NCBI GenBank assembly: GCA_024274995.1
Contig: JAJSAA010000167.1
Location: 1 to 7,510, forward strand
DNA from: Deltaproteobacteria bacterium
GTDB lineage: Bacteria; Desulfobacterota; Desulfobulbia; Desulfobulbales; VMSU01
DNA length: 7,510 bases
Reading direction: 5' to 3'
The notes beneath the pieces are model-generated. The model was given only the letters and a program-made list of their open reading frames with translations, was not told the DNA's origin and did not search any database. Shown in pieces: positions 1-5,250 of the stretch. Every line of letters begins with the position of its first letter. Positions within the stretch are counted from its first letter, which is position 1. Made by a program: the position numbers and the translations under genes.

Positions 1-18
1 CATTTAGCTCTCCGTGTA

Positions 19-44
19 CGTTCCCACGCGGGAGCGTGGGAACG
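19..44. repeat. REP-like perfect palindrome
   Basis: Perfect 11-bp inverted repeat (CGTTCCCACGC / GCGTGGGAACG, 19-29 and 34-44) around a GGGA loop. Palindromes of this GTTCCCACGC...GCGTGGGAAC type are scattered in many copies through intergenic DNA of several proteobacterial and other genomes, so a REP-like dispersed element is the likeliest reading. No T-run follows on either strand (GAGAAAA on the right), which argues against a simple terminator. It could still stabilise the 3' end of a transcript from a gene left of the window. Confidence 0.6.
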
Positions 45-190
45 AGAAAAAACCTTGACGGAACAACTCAGAAGTCTATTTAGGTGTGACTGTAAATTGC
101 CCTAAACAGTTACACTGTTTTCAGGTCAAGCGGTCATAATATCACCTTTAACGCTTTGCTTTTGTAACATACTTTAACCGCCCTTAGAAT
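45..190. other. Non-coding stretch with an imperfect hairpin
   Basis: No convincing reading frame is seen here on either strand. It contains an imperfect hairpin, GTGACTGT (86-93) against ACAGTTAC (106-113), 7 of 8 pairs with the eighth a possible G-T wobble. The right arm lies in CTAAACAGTTAC (102-113), whose reverse complement GTAACTGTTTAG is identical to the left end of the MITE-like element at 2041-2135. It may be a decayed or solo copy of that repeat. Nothing else in this stretch can be assigned. Confidence 0.4.
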
Positions 191-232
191 AAAAAAAAAG
201 CGAGTAAGTCTCTCATGGGAGATTACTCGCTT
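191..232 (-). terminator. Intrinsic terminator of the ihfA-like gene
   Basis: Read on the minus strand, a 10-bp perfect stem (arms at 223-232 and 198-207, core GCGAGTAA / TTACTCGC) with further inner pairs (219-222 with 209-212) is followed directly by a run of nine or more T (199-191). This is a textbook Rho-independent terminator. It lies about 74 nt past the stop codon of the IHF-like gene and ends the leftward transcript. On the plus strand no T-run follows the stem, so it should act in one direction only. Confidence 0.9.
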
Positions 233-305
233 CCTGCTTCAAATGCCAAAGCATAAATACCGGCCTTAAGAACCACGTTCGGCAGACAAATGGAATCAAT
301 AAGAA

Positions 306-590
306 TCAGCCGCCATTAATTTTGTCACGTAGAATACCGGAGGGCTTAAAGGTCACTACCCGCCGCGGCTCGAGCATTAATTCCTTACCGGTCTGCGGGT
401 TTCTACCCCGCCTGGCCCGCTTTTTCTTGACATTGAATTTACCAAAACCACTTATTAATAAATCATTGCCATTTTCCAGGCAGAGCTTGGATATGCGCAA
501 GAAGGTTTCCACCGCCTCCGAGGCCTGATATTTGGTAAAATCATGTTCCTCATACACCTTTTGAACAAGATCAGCTTTTGTCAAAGTCAT
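306..590 (-). CDS. ihfA: Integration host factor alpha-like DNA-bending protein
   Basis: A 94-residue protein of the HU/IHF family, which bends DNA sharply and serves as an architectural factor in recombination, replication and sigma-54 transcription. The N-terminal helices (residues 3-42) are followed by the dimer-core GFGKF turn (48-52). The beta-arm carries RRGRNPQTG (60-68), with the intercalating proline at 65, and RRVVTFKPS lies at 76-84. The GRNPQTG and RRVVTF segments and the length favour the IHF-alpha subunit over HU, but an IHF-beta or HU-like member cannot be fully excluded. IHF normally works as an alpha-beta heterodimer; no partner gene is in the window. The start is supported by TGGAGGTT (on + at 601-608) some 10 nt upstream of ATG. 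It lies 116 nt downstream of pilC on the same strand, has its own promoter candidate at 660-688 and ends at a strong terminator. Confidence 0.88.
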   Translation of the reverse strand: MTLTKADLVQKVYEEHDFTKYQASEAVETFLRISKLCLENGNDLLISGFGKFNVKKKRARRGRNPQTGKELMLEPRRVVTFKPSGILRDKINGG

Positions 591-659
591 GTCAGTTAAT
601 AACCTCCATAAATTGGCTAGACAGCAGTGCCAGCCTTTAACTCAAAGTCATATCAACAA

Positions 660-688
660 CTTATAATAAATTTAAGCAATAATGGCAA
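660..688 (-). promoter_or_regulatory. Candidate sigma-70 promoter for ihfA
   Basis: On the minus strand, TTGCCA (683-688, 5/6 match to TTGACA) is separated by exactly 17 bp from TATAAG (660-665, 5/6 match to TATAAT). Transcription would start near 653, giving a leader of about 60 nt before the ihfA-like ATG. The gap after pilC holds no clear terminator, so read-through from pilC is also possible. This is inferred from consensus matching only. Confidence 0.5.
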
Positions 689-706
689 CTTGATATATAC
701 AAAAAA

Positions 707-1915
707 TTATTTAATAGCGCCCGCCATTGAGAATATAGGCAAATACATGGCGATAACTAAACCACCGATCATACCGCCCAGAAATACCATCATTAATGGT
801 TCAATGGCCGCCGTCAGATTTTCCACTGCCTGATCCACCTCTTCGTCATAGAAATCGGCAATCTTCTCCAGCATGACATCCAGCGCTCCAGTGGATTCAC
901 CGACATTAATCATCTGCACCACCATGCTGGGGAAGACGCCCGTTTCCTCAAGGGGCTCTGCAATAGCGCGTCCTTCGCTGATAGCATCCGTGACCCGGTA
1001 TACGGCAATCTCGATTACCTTGTTACCGGCGGTTTTGCCAACCACATTCAAGGAGTCTAAAATAGGAACCCCGCTGGAAAGCATGGTTCCCAGAGTTCGG
1101 GTAAATTTCGCGACGGCTACCCGCCTAAGCAGGGGGCCAATAATGGGGAATTTCAACATCATCTTATCAACGTTTAACCGCCCTTTTTCGGTTTTGTAAT
1201 ACTTTTTAAAGGCAATAAACGAGGCCCAGATAATGCCGCCGATGAGTAAAAAATTATGTTTGGCAAAATCACTCATATCAATAACCATCTGAGTGGGGGC
1301 CGGCAGGGCAGAGTTGAAATCGGCAAACATCTTTTGGAATACTGGAACAACAAAAATAAGCATGACCGACATAACCATAAAAGAAATACACAGGCATATT
1401 ACCGGATAAGTCATAGCACCCTTGACTTTTTTAACCAAAGCCATATTTTTCTCCATGTAGGCGGCAAGACGAGAGAGAATGGTATCAAGTATACCACCAA
1501 CCTCACCGGCATCAATCATGTTACAATAAAGATTATCAAAGACATTAGGATGCTTTTTCATGGCCTCGGCAATGGTACTGCCGGTCTCGACATCATTCTG
1601 GCATTGTTTTAATATCTTTTTGAAAGTTGGGTTTTCCTGCTGATTAGCCAGAATTTCAAGGCTCTGCACCAGAGGCAGTCCAGCATCAATCATAGTTGAC
1701 AATTGACGGGTAAAGATAACCACATCTTTACCCGTTACCTTGGGCTGAAAAAAGGATATATCAGCAAAAATATCCTTGGGTGCCTCCTTGAGCAGAGACG
1801 GGGTAATACGCATTTTCTTCAGTTGAGACCCGGCTGCGGCCTCAGAAGCTGCCTCTATTTTACCCTTACGCTTTTCGCCATATGAGTTAACACCCTTATA
1901 TATATAGATAGGCAT
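707..1915 (-). CDS. pilC: Type IV pilus inner-membrane platform protein PilC
   Basis: A 402-residue PilC/GspF-family polytopic protein, close to the usual length of about 400. In type IV pilus assembly it forms the inner-membrane platform that couples the PilB and PilT ATPases to pilin addition and removal. It has two tandem T2SSF domains: the first begins with FTRQLSTMIDAGLP (68-81) and includes MIDAGEVGG (133-141); the second begins with FTRTLGTMLSSGVP (271-284) and includes MINVGESTG (335-343). Membrane segments are visible at about 170-195, 222-236 and 373-396. The start is well supported by AGGAGA (on + at 1921-1926), 5 nt upstream of ATG. No pilB, pilT or pilin gene is adjacent: upstream is a divergent unrelated gene, downstream the IHF-like gene. 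A type II secretion GspF is possible but less likely from the overall pattern. Confidence 0.92.
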   Translation of the reverse strand: MPIYIYKGVNSYGEKRKGKIEAASEAAAGSQLKKMRITPSLLKEAPKDIFADISFFQPKVTGKDVVIFTRQLSTMIDAGLPLVQSLEILANQQENPTFKKILKQCQNDVETGSTIAEAMKKHPNVFDNLYCNMIDAGEVGGILDTILSRLAAYMEKNMALVKKVKGAMTYPVICLCISFMVMSVMLIFVVPVFQKMFADFNSALPAPTQMVIDMSDFAKHNFLLIGGIIWASFIAFKKYYKTEKGRLNVDKMMLKFPIIGPLLRRVAVAKFTRTLGTMLSSGVPILDSLNVVGKTAGNKVIEIAVYRVTDAISEGRAIAEPLEETGVFPSMVVQMINVGESTGALDVMLEKIADFYDEEVDQAVENLTAAIEPLMMVFLGGMIGGLVIAMYLPIFSMAGAIK

Positions 1916-1955
1916 ACGTCTCTCCTGATTAACTGGCAGATTTTTATCTCAACTC

Positions 1956-1972
1956 CGGCTGACATTCAGCCG
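1956..1972 (-). repeat. Hairpin in the pilC 5' leader
   Basis: Perfect 7-bp inverted repeat CGGCTGA / TCAGCCG around a 3-nt loop, 41 nt upstream of the pilC ATG. It is not followed by a T-run in the pilC direction, so it does not look like a terminator or attenuator. It could stabilise the leader or be a protein-binding site. Confidence 0.4.
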
Positions 1973-2026
1973 CTTGAACAATTTTATATGACTTGTTTCT
2001 TAAAAACAATAGGTTAGTATTTTTTT

Positions 2027-2032
2027 ATTATA
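2027..2032 (-). promoter_or_regulatory. Candidate -10 box for pilC
   Basis: TATAAT on the minus strand within an A/T-rich stretch about 110 nt upstream of the pilC start. No good -35 box sits at 16-18 bp; the corresponding positions fall inside the left end of the MITE-like element. A second weak possibility lies closer to the gene, where TATAAA follows TTGTTT at a short 15-bp spacing (about 1983-2009). Neither is convincing alone. Confidence 0.22.
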
Positions 2033-2143
2033 AAATTTGGGTAACTGTTTAGTTACGCCCCATCTCGGAGTCTACGCTTACCCGGAGTTACGGCTACGAC
2101 TTAAGGGTAATTTATAGCCCTCGCTGAATAGTTACAAATATGG
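2033..2143. mobile_element. MITE-like element with GTAA-type ends and 8-bp target duplication
   Basis: The element proper is 95 bp (2041-2135). Its ends are GTAACTGTTTAG (2041-2052) and CTGAATAGTTAC (2124-2135), inverted repeats matching at 10 of 12 positions. Directly outside lie AAATTTGG (2033-2040) and AAATATGG (2136-2143), matching at 7 of 8, as expected for an 8-bp target-site duplication with one later change. GTAA-type ends with 8-bp duplications are the hallmark of IS66-family elements, so a non-autonomous IS66-related derivative is the best guess. The left end is itself a hairpin (GTAACT-GTTT-AGTTAC, 2041-2056), and TTACCC (2078-2083) pairs with GGGTAA (2105-2110) inside. There is no coding capacity. 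It sits between the divergent pilC and zinc-ribbon promoters. Chance similarity cannot be excluded at this size. Confidence 0.55.
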
Positions 2144-2148
2144 TAAAA

Positions 2149-2165
2149 GATTATATTTTATAATC
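2149..2165 (+). promoter_or_regulatory. -10 box inside a 17-bp palindrome
   Basis: A perfect consensus -10 hexamer TATAAT (2159-2164) lies 25 nt upstream of the ATG at 2190. It forms the right arm of a perfect palindrome, GATTATA-TTT-TATAATC (2149-2165). No good -35 hexamer is found at 16-18 bp; that position falls in the duplicated flank of the inserted element (2136-2143). A palindrome covering a -10 box is a common operator layout, but A/T-rich sequence makes short palindromes likely by chance. Confidence 0.4.
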
Positions 2166-2189
2166 AATTTTTAATGGGTTAACAGAACC

Positions 2190-2711
2190 ATGCAATACGA
2201 GATAGATCCAGGTATGCGCTATTGCCTTACTTGTCATGATGAATATCGGCCGGAGATAACCACCTGCGCTGCTTGCGGCACCACCCTGATCGGCGGTGCG
2301 GAAATGCAGGCCCGCCAGCTCAAACACCAGAGCAAACTCCTGGCCAGAAAAGGCGGAATCGAACCGGGTGAAGAAATCGTCACTATAATGAAGGCTGGAA
2401 TCCATGAGGTAAAAAGAATCCAGCAATTTTTAACTAAGGCCCATATCGGCTCAGTGCTCATCGGTGATGAAACCTGCGGTCAGGGTTGTTGCGGCGGTGA
2501 TATTGAGTTGCGGGTAAGACCGGAAGAAGCAGCCGAAGTTCTGACCATCATAGAGGAAGACCTGGCCCGAACCACAGCTTTGCATGAACATGCAGTCCCG
2601 GCTGATTCAGGTTTCAATCCAGAGGAGGATGAGCATATCTGCCCAGCCTGTGGCGCTGCCTTTGCCACTTCAAGCTTAATCTGCCCGGATTGCGGGCTGT
2701 GCTTCGCCTGA
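2190..2711 (+). CDS. Small protein with two zinc ribbons flanking a DUF2007-like core
   Basis: A 173-residue soluble protein without signal peptide or membrane segment. The N-terminal zinc ribbon uses CLTC (12-15) and CAAC (26-29); the C-terminal ribbon uses CPAC (151-154) and CPDC (165-168), with another Cys at 171. The middle (about 60-127) reads EEIVTIMKAGIHEVKRIQQF and onward, a pattern like the DUF2007 'putative signal transducing' fold, with an extra CxxxCC cluster (96, 100, 101) inserted. Both knuckles look able to bind metal. The function is unknown; a scaffold, a metal- or redox-responsive regulator, or a protein-interaction adaptor are all open. The first ATG has no clear Shine-Dalgarno, and an alternative ATG at codon 9 is no better supported, so the start may shift by eight residues without losing a motif. 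It is divergent from pilC and followed after 166 nt by the Bax-inhibitor-like gene. Confidence 0.8.
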   Translation: MQYEIDPGMRYCLTCHDEYRPEITTCAACGTTLIGGAEMQARQLKHQSKLLARKGGIEPGEEIVTIMKAGIHEVKRIQQFLTKAHIGSVLIGDETCGQGCCGGDIELRVRPEEAAEVLTIIEEDLARTTALHEHAVPADSGFNPEEDEHICPACGAAFATSSLICPDCGLCFA

Positions 2712-2802
2712 CAAAAGATTGCTTTTTTGTAAATAATGCTTACTGTCTCTGCCAATAAACCGAAATCCAACACATAAAAAAACGTACTACCAGATCAGGC
2801 CC

Positions 2803-2838
2803 CTGCCCAGAAGTTGGAGGTTCTGCCTGCCTGGGCAG
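2803..2838 (+). repeat. Inverted repeat in the leader of the BI-1 family gene
   Basis: Perfect 8-bp arms CTGCCCAG (2803-2810) and CTGGGCAG (2831-2838) enclose 20 nt. A competing small hairpin, CAGAA (2808-2812) with TTCTG (2821-2825), would exclude part of the larger stem. The structure ends about 39 nt before the ATG at 2878 and is followed by TCTGAGTAAAAAA, not a T-run, so it is not a terminator on this strand. It may be a leader RNA structure or a regulator-binding site. I recognise no known riboswitch in it. Confidence 0.4.
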
Positions 2839-2877
2839 TCTGAGTAAAAAACACACCACCCCCCATAGGAGAAAAAA

Positions 2878-3600
2878 ATGTATAATCAGAGAGTAAGCCC
2901 GCCCCCGATATCGAGCATCACCCAGGCCAACTCACAGGCCTCGACAATTTTTTTGGCCAAGGTCTTCAACTGGATGGCAATTGGCCTGGCCCTCACGGGA
3001 ATTACCGCCTTTATAACGGTTAATTCACCCACCCTGCTGCGGGCTATCTTTGGCAACAAGCTGATATTTTATGGCCTGATGTTTGCCGAACTTGGCATGG
3101 TTTTTTACCTTTCAGCCAGAATCCAGAAGATGTCCGCTCAGGCCGCCACCGGTCTGTTCGCGGCCTATTCAATTCTGAACGGAATCACGCTGTCTGCTAT
3201 TTTACTGATTTATACCACGACTTCAGTGGCAGCTACCTTTTTTATCACCGCAGGTATGTTCGGAACCATGTCTGTCTATGGTTTCGTCACCAGAAAAGAT
3301 CTCACCAGTATGGGATCTTTTTTATTCATGGGCCTGATCGGTATGATCATCGCCTCTGTAATTAATATTTTCCTGGCCAGTTCCATGATGTCATGGGTCA
3401 TTTCCGCCATCGGGGTAATCGTTTTCACCGGCTTAACCGCCTATGATGTTCAGAAAGTCACCCGCATAGGGGCTTCAGGCATCATGGAACAGGGCGAGGC
3501 CACTATCCGTAAAACAGCAATCATTGGGGCCTTGGCCTTATATCTTGATTTCATCAACCTCTTTATAAGTCTGTTGCAGTTCACCGGTAATCGTCGATGA
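2878..3600 (+). CDS. Bax inhibitor-1 / YccA family membrane protein
   Basis: A 240-residue UPF0005/BI-1 family protein, within the family's usual 215-240 range. Seven membrane segments can be drawn at about 29-49, 60-80, 87-109, 114-136, 147-167, 172-190 and 215-236. Family signatures are GMFGTMSVYGFVTRKDL (126-142), FTGLTAYDVQKV (183-194) and LYLDFINLFISLLQ (221-234). The aspartates D190 and D224 correspond to the di-aspartyl pair that, in the Bacillus homologue YetJ, acts as the pH-sensitive latch of a calcium leak. E. coli YccA of this family modulates the FtsH protease. Which role applies here cannot be read from sequence. The start is firm: AGGAG (2867-2871), 6 nt before ATG. The hydrophilic N-terminus (1-24) is typical. 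It may be co-transcribed with the zinc-ribbon gene, since no convincing terminator separates them. Confidence 0.92.
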   Translation: MYNQRVSPPPISSITQANSQASTIFLAKVFNWMAIGLALTGITAFITVNSPTLLRAIFGNKLIFYGLMFAELGMVFYLSARIQKMSAQAATGLFAAYSILNGITLSAILLIYTTTSVAATFFITAGMFGTMSVYGFVTRKDLTSMGSFLFMGLIGMIIASVINIFLASSMMSWVISAIGVIVFTGLTAYDVQKVTRIGASGIMEQGEATIRKTAIIGALALYLDFINLFISLLQFTGNRR

Positions 3601-3606
3601 TTTTTC

Positions 3607-3667
3607 GTAACAGTTCACCAGGGGCACTAAAATTTTATGCTGCCTCAATACTGTAATAGTTCACCAG
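3607..3667 (+). repeat. Direct repeat pair related to the GTAA-ended element
   Basis: GTAACAGTTCACCAG (3607-3621) and GTAATAGTTCACCAG (3653-3667) match at 14 of 15 positions, 46 bp apart start to start, in the same orientation. The first 11 bases fit the pattern GTAAYWRTTYA that also describes both ends of the MITE-like element at 2041-2135. No inverted partner ending in GTTAC is seen before 3870, so this looks like tandem left ends or remnants, not a complete element. It starts 6 nt after the stop codon of the BI-1 family gene. Confidence 0.5.
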
Positions 3668-3740
3668 TAGCAATCAGGAAAACAACCTGGCATCAATTAA
3701 TAATTACCAACAAATTATTCCACTTAACTTATTGTTTCTA

Positions 3741-3779
3741 CAGCTATTTAGAAAAAAATATCAGTAGCTGGTATTTTTT
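3741..3779 (+). terminator. Weak terminator candidate between BI-1 and regulator genes
   Basis: CAGCTA (3741-3746) pairs perfectly with TAGCTG (3765-3770) across an 18-nt loop, and after GTA comes a run of six T (3774-3779). The stem is short and the loop large and A-rich, so termination would be inefficient. It lies 140 nt past the BI-1 family stop codon and about 90 nt before the regulator gene, so it could separate two transcription units. Confidence 0.3.
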
Positions 3780-3870
3780 GATTTAGTTTTTTAGTTAAAA
3801 GGTTTATATTAGAAACTTCAGGCGATATTATAAGGAAGCTAAGTTTTAAATAATTTAAGAGGTTATTATC

Positions 3871-4794
3871 ATGAGTACGCCAAAGGTATTAATAATTGAC
3901 TATGAGGCTACAGTACGAAATGCCATCAGCAAGGCCTTGAAGAATGAGGGCTACAAAATTATATTTGCTGAAAATGGACAACAGGGGATAGAGTTGCTGA
4001 AGACAGAAAAACCCATTCTGGCCTTTCTGGATTTAAAGATGCCGGTCATGGATGGAATAGCCTTTCTCGAAAAGGTCAGTCCCCGGCATAACGACCCTTA
4101 TTCCGTCGTCATTATAACCGCCCATGGCGAGGACAAGGATATTCAAAAATGTTATAAACTCGGAGCCGCTAATTTTTTACGCAAACCTTTGAGTATGACG
4201 GAGATCTGCAGCCTGGCGAAAAGCTGCGTTGACAAAAAAATTATTGAACGTGAATTAGCCCGGCACCGCGACAATCTTGAGGCTCTGGTCGCCGAAAAAA
4301 CCGCTAAAATTAAAGAGCAGATGAAGGAACTTAAGGATAAGAGCAAGACCCTGAACAGTGCCAACATGTCTTTAAGGATTCTTATCAAACAGTTGAGTGA
4401 CGCTCAGAACGAAGAACGAACCGCCAATATCCCCAACCTTAAGGAGCTGGTACTGCCTAATAAGGAACAGTTGGAGGCCATTCTATCCAGCCCTTCCGAA
4501 CGTTCCTATATTGAAAACATCATGCTCAATCTCAACCGGGTAACCTCAACCTTCTCTAAAAAATTATCACAGATGAATTATGGATTAAGCCCTAAGGAAA
4601 TTCAAGTAGCCGACCTTATCCGCATCGGCCTGTCCAATAAAGAATCGGCCTTGCAGATGAACGTCACCAAGAGTACAGTGGAATTTCATCGTGATAATTT
4701 ACGGAAAAAGATGGGCTTGAAGCATAAAAAGAAAAACCTGCGGGCCTTCATCCTGGCCTTAGACGCGACTTTTCAGGAAAAGGCCAACGCTTAA
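3871..4794 (+). CDS. Response regulator: receiver, coiled coil, LuxR-type HTH
   Basis: A 307-residue protein. The receiver domain (1-120) has phospho-acceptor D54 in FLDLKMPVMDG, the switch threonine T83 in IITAHG and the conserved lysine K105 in FLRKPL. The usual acidic pair is altered: the sequence reads IIDYEA, with D10 kept but Y11 at the second, metal-ligating position. A charged, probably coiled-coil stretch (122-182) follows. Next comes a helical region (187-237) beginning NLKELVLPNKEQLEAIL, then a LuxR/GerE helix-turn-helix (239-283, LSPKEIQVADLIRIGLSNKE, then STVEFHRDNLRKKMGL). The 187-295 part resembles the C-terminus of PAS-linked HTH regulators common in Desulfobacterota. It should bind DNA as a phosphorylation-controlled dimer, but no histidine kinase is adjacent. 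The start is supported by GAGG (3859-3862), 8 nt before ATG. It ends 21 nt before the lipoprotein gene, which is probably in the same operon. Confidence 0.88.
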   Translation: MSTPKVLIIDYEATVRNAISKALKNEGYKIIFAENGQQGIELLKTEKPILAFLDLKMPVMDGIAFLEKVSPRHNDPYSVVIITAHGEDKDIQKCYKLGAANFLRKPLSMTEICSLAKSCVDKKIIERELARHRDNLEALVAEKTAKIKEQMKELKDKSKTLNSANMSLRILIKQLSDAQNEERTANIPNLKELVLPNKEQLEAILSSPSERSYIENIMLNLNRVTSTFSKKLSQMNYGLSPKEIQVADLIRIGLSNKESALQMNVTKSTVEFHRDNLRKKMGLKHKKKNLRAFILALDATFQEKANA

Positions 4795-4815
4795 CTCTAA
4801 AACAGCGAGGCACAT

Positions 4816-5250
4816 ATGAAAAAGACTCTATTATTATCAGCTCTGGTTTTAGTTCTTTCCACCGGCTGCGTCACCGACCGGGCCCAAACCGGGGCCATAG
4901 GCGGTGCGGCAGGCGGCGCAATTATCGGTCAGGCTATCGGTCATAATACCGGCGGCACCCTGATTGGAGCCGCAGTTGGCAGCCTTCTGGGCTATATGGT
5001 CGGTAACGAGATGGACAAGGCCGATAAGGTCAGGCTCAACGAAGTTTATGAAACCAGCCCTTCAAATCAAACCACGACCTGGCGCAATCCTGATTCAGGT
5101 AATCGATATCAGGTCACTCCAGAGCCGGCCTATAAGGACAACAGCGATCAATACTGCCGGGAAGCTCAGATTCTGACCACGATTGATGGTAAGGCGGAAA
5201 AAACCACGGCCACGGCCTGTCGCGAAAATGGACGCTGGGTAATTCAATAG
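4816..5250 (+). CDS. Glycine-zipper outer-membrane lipoprotein (17-kDa surface antigen-like)
   Basis: A 144-residue predicted lipoprotein. Residues 1-17 form a signal peptide (MKK plus a Leu/Val-rich core) ending in LSTGC, with the lipidated cysteine at 18. The -3 position is Ser, less usual than Leu, but the rest fits. Val at +2 gives no inner-membrane retention signal, so outer-membrane sorting is expected. Residues 26-64 form a glycine zipper (GAIGGAAGGAIIGQAIG, then GGTLIGAAVGSLLG), which can pack as two helices in a membrane. The C-terminal part (75-144), with WRNPDSGNRYQVTP, YCREAQ and TACRENGRWVIQ, matches the soluble domain of the rickettsial 17-kDa surface antigen group. Its Cys at 113 and 129 could form a disulfide. 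The role is likely in envelope integrity; the precise function is unknown. GAGG (4807-4810) lies 5 nt before ATG. The stop codon directly abuts the nadC start. Confidence 0.85.
   Translation: MKKTLLLSALVLVLSTGCVTDRAQTGAIGGAAGGAIIGQAIGHNTGGTLIGAAVGSLLGYMVGNEMDKADKVRLNEVYETSPSNQTTTWRNPDSGNRYQVTPEPAYKDNSDQYCREAQILTTIDGKAEKTTATACRENGRWVIQ

Noticed and set aside
627..833. Plus-strand 68-codon frame in the ihfA-pilC gap
   Set aside because: More than half of it is antisense to the pilC 3' end, and it has no domain or ribosome site.
873..1612. Plus-strand open frames opposite pilC (873-1199 and 1256-1612)
   Set aside because: They lie antisense to a clear, full-length pilC, show no recognisable domain and have no convincing ribosome site.
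1991..2010. TTGTTT / AAACAA inverted repeat upstream of pilC
   Set aside because: Six A/T-rich pairs in A/T-rich DNA; likely chance.
2711..2730. A/T-only hairpin (ACAAAA / TTTTGT) after the zinc-ribbon stop codon as a terminator
   Set aside because: The stem has a single G-C pair and the T-run is part of the stem, so it is too weak to claim.
2151..2773. Minus-strand frames opposite the zinc-ribbon gene
   Set aside because: The plus-strand gene has two intact zinc knuckles and family-like structure; the opposite frames have none.
3695..3705. AATTA-A-TAATT palindrome upstream of the regulator
   Set aside because: A/T-only short palindrome, expected by chance in this composition.
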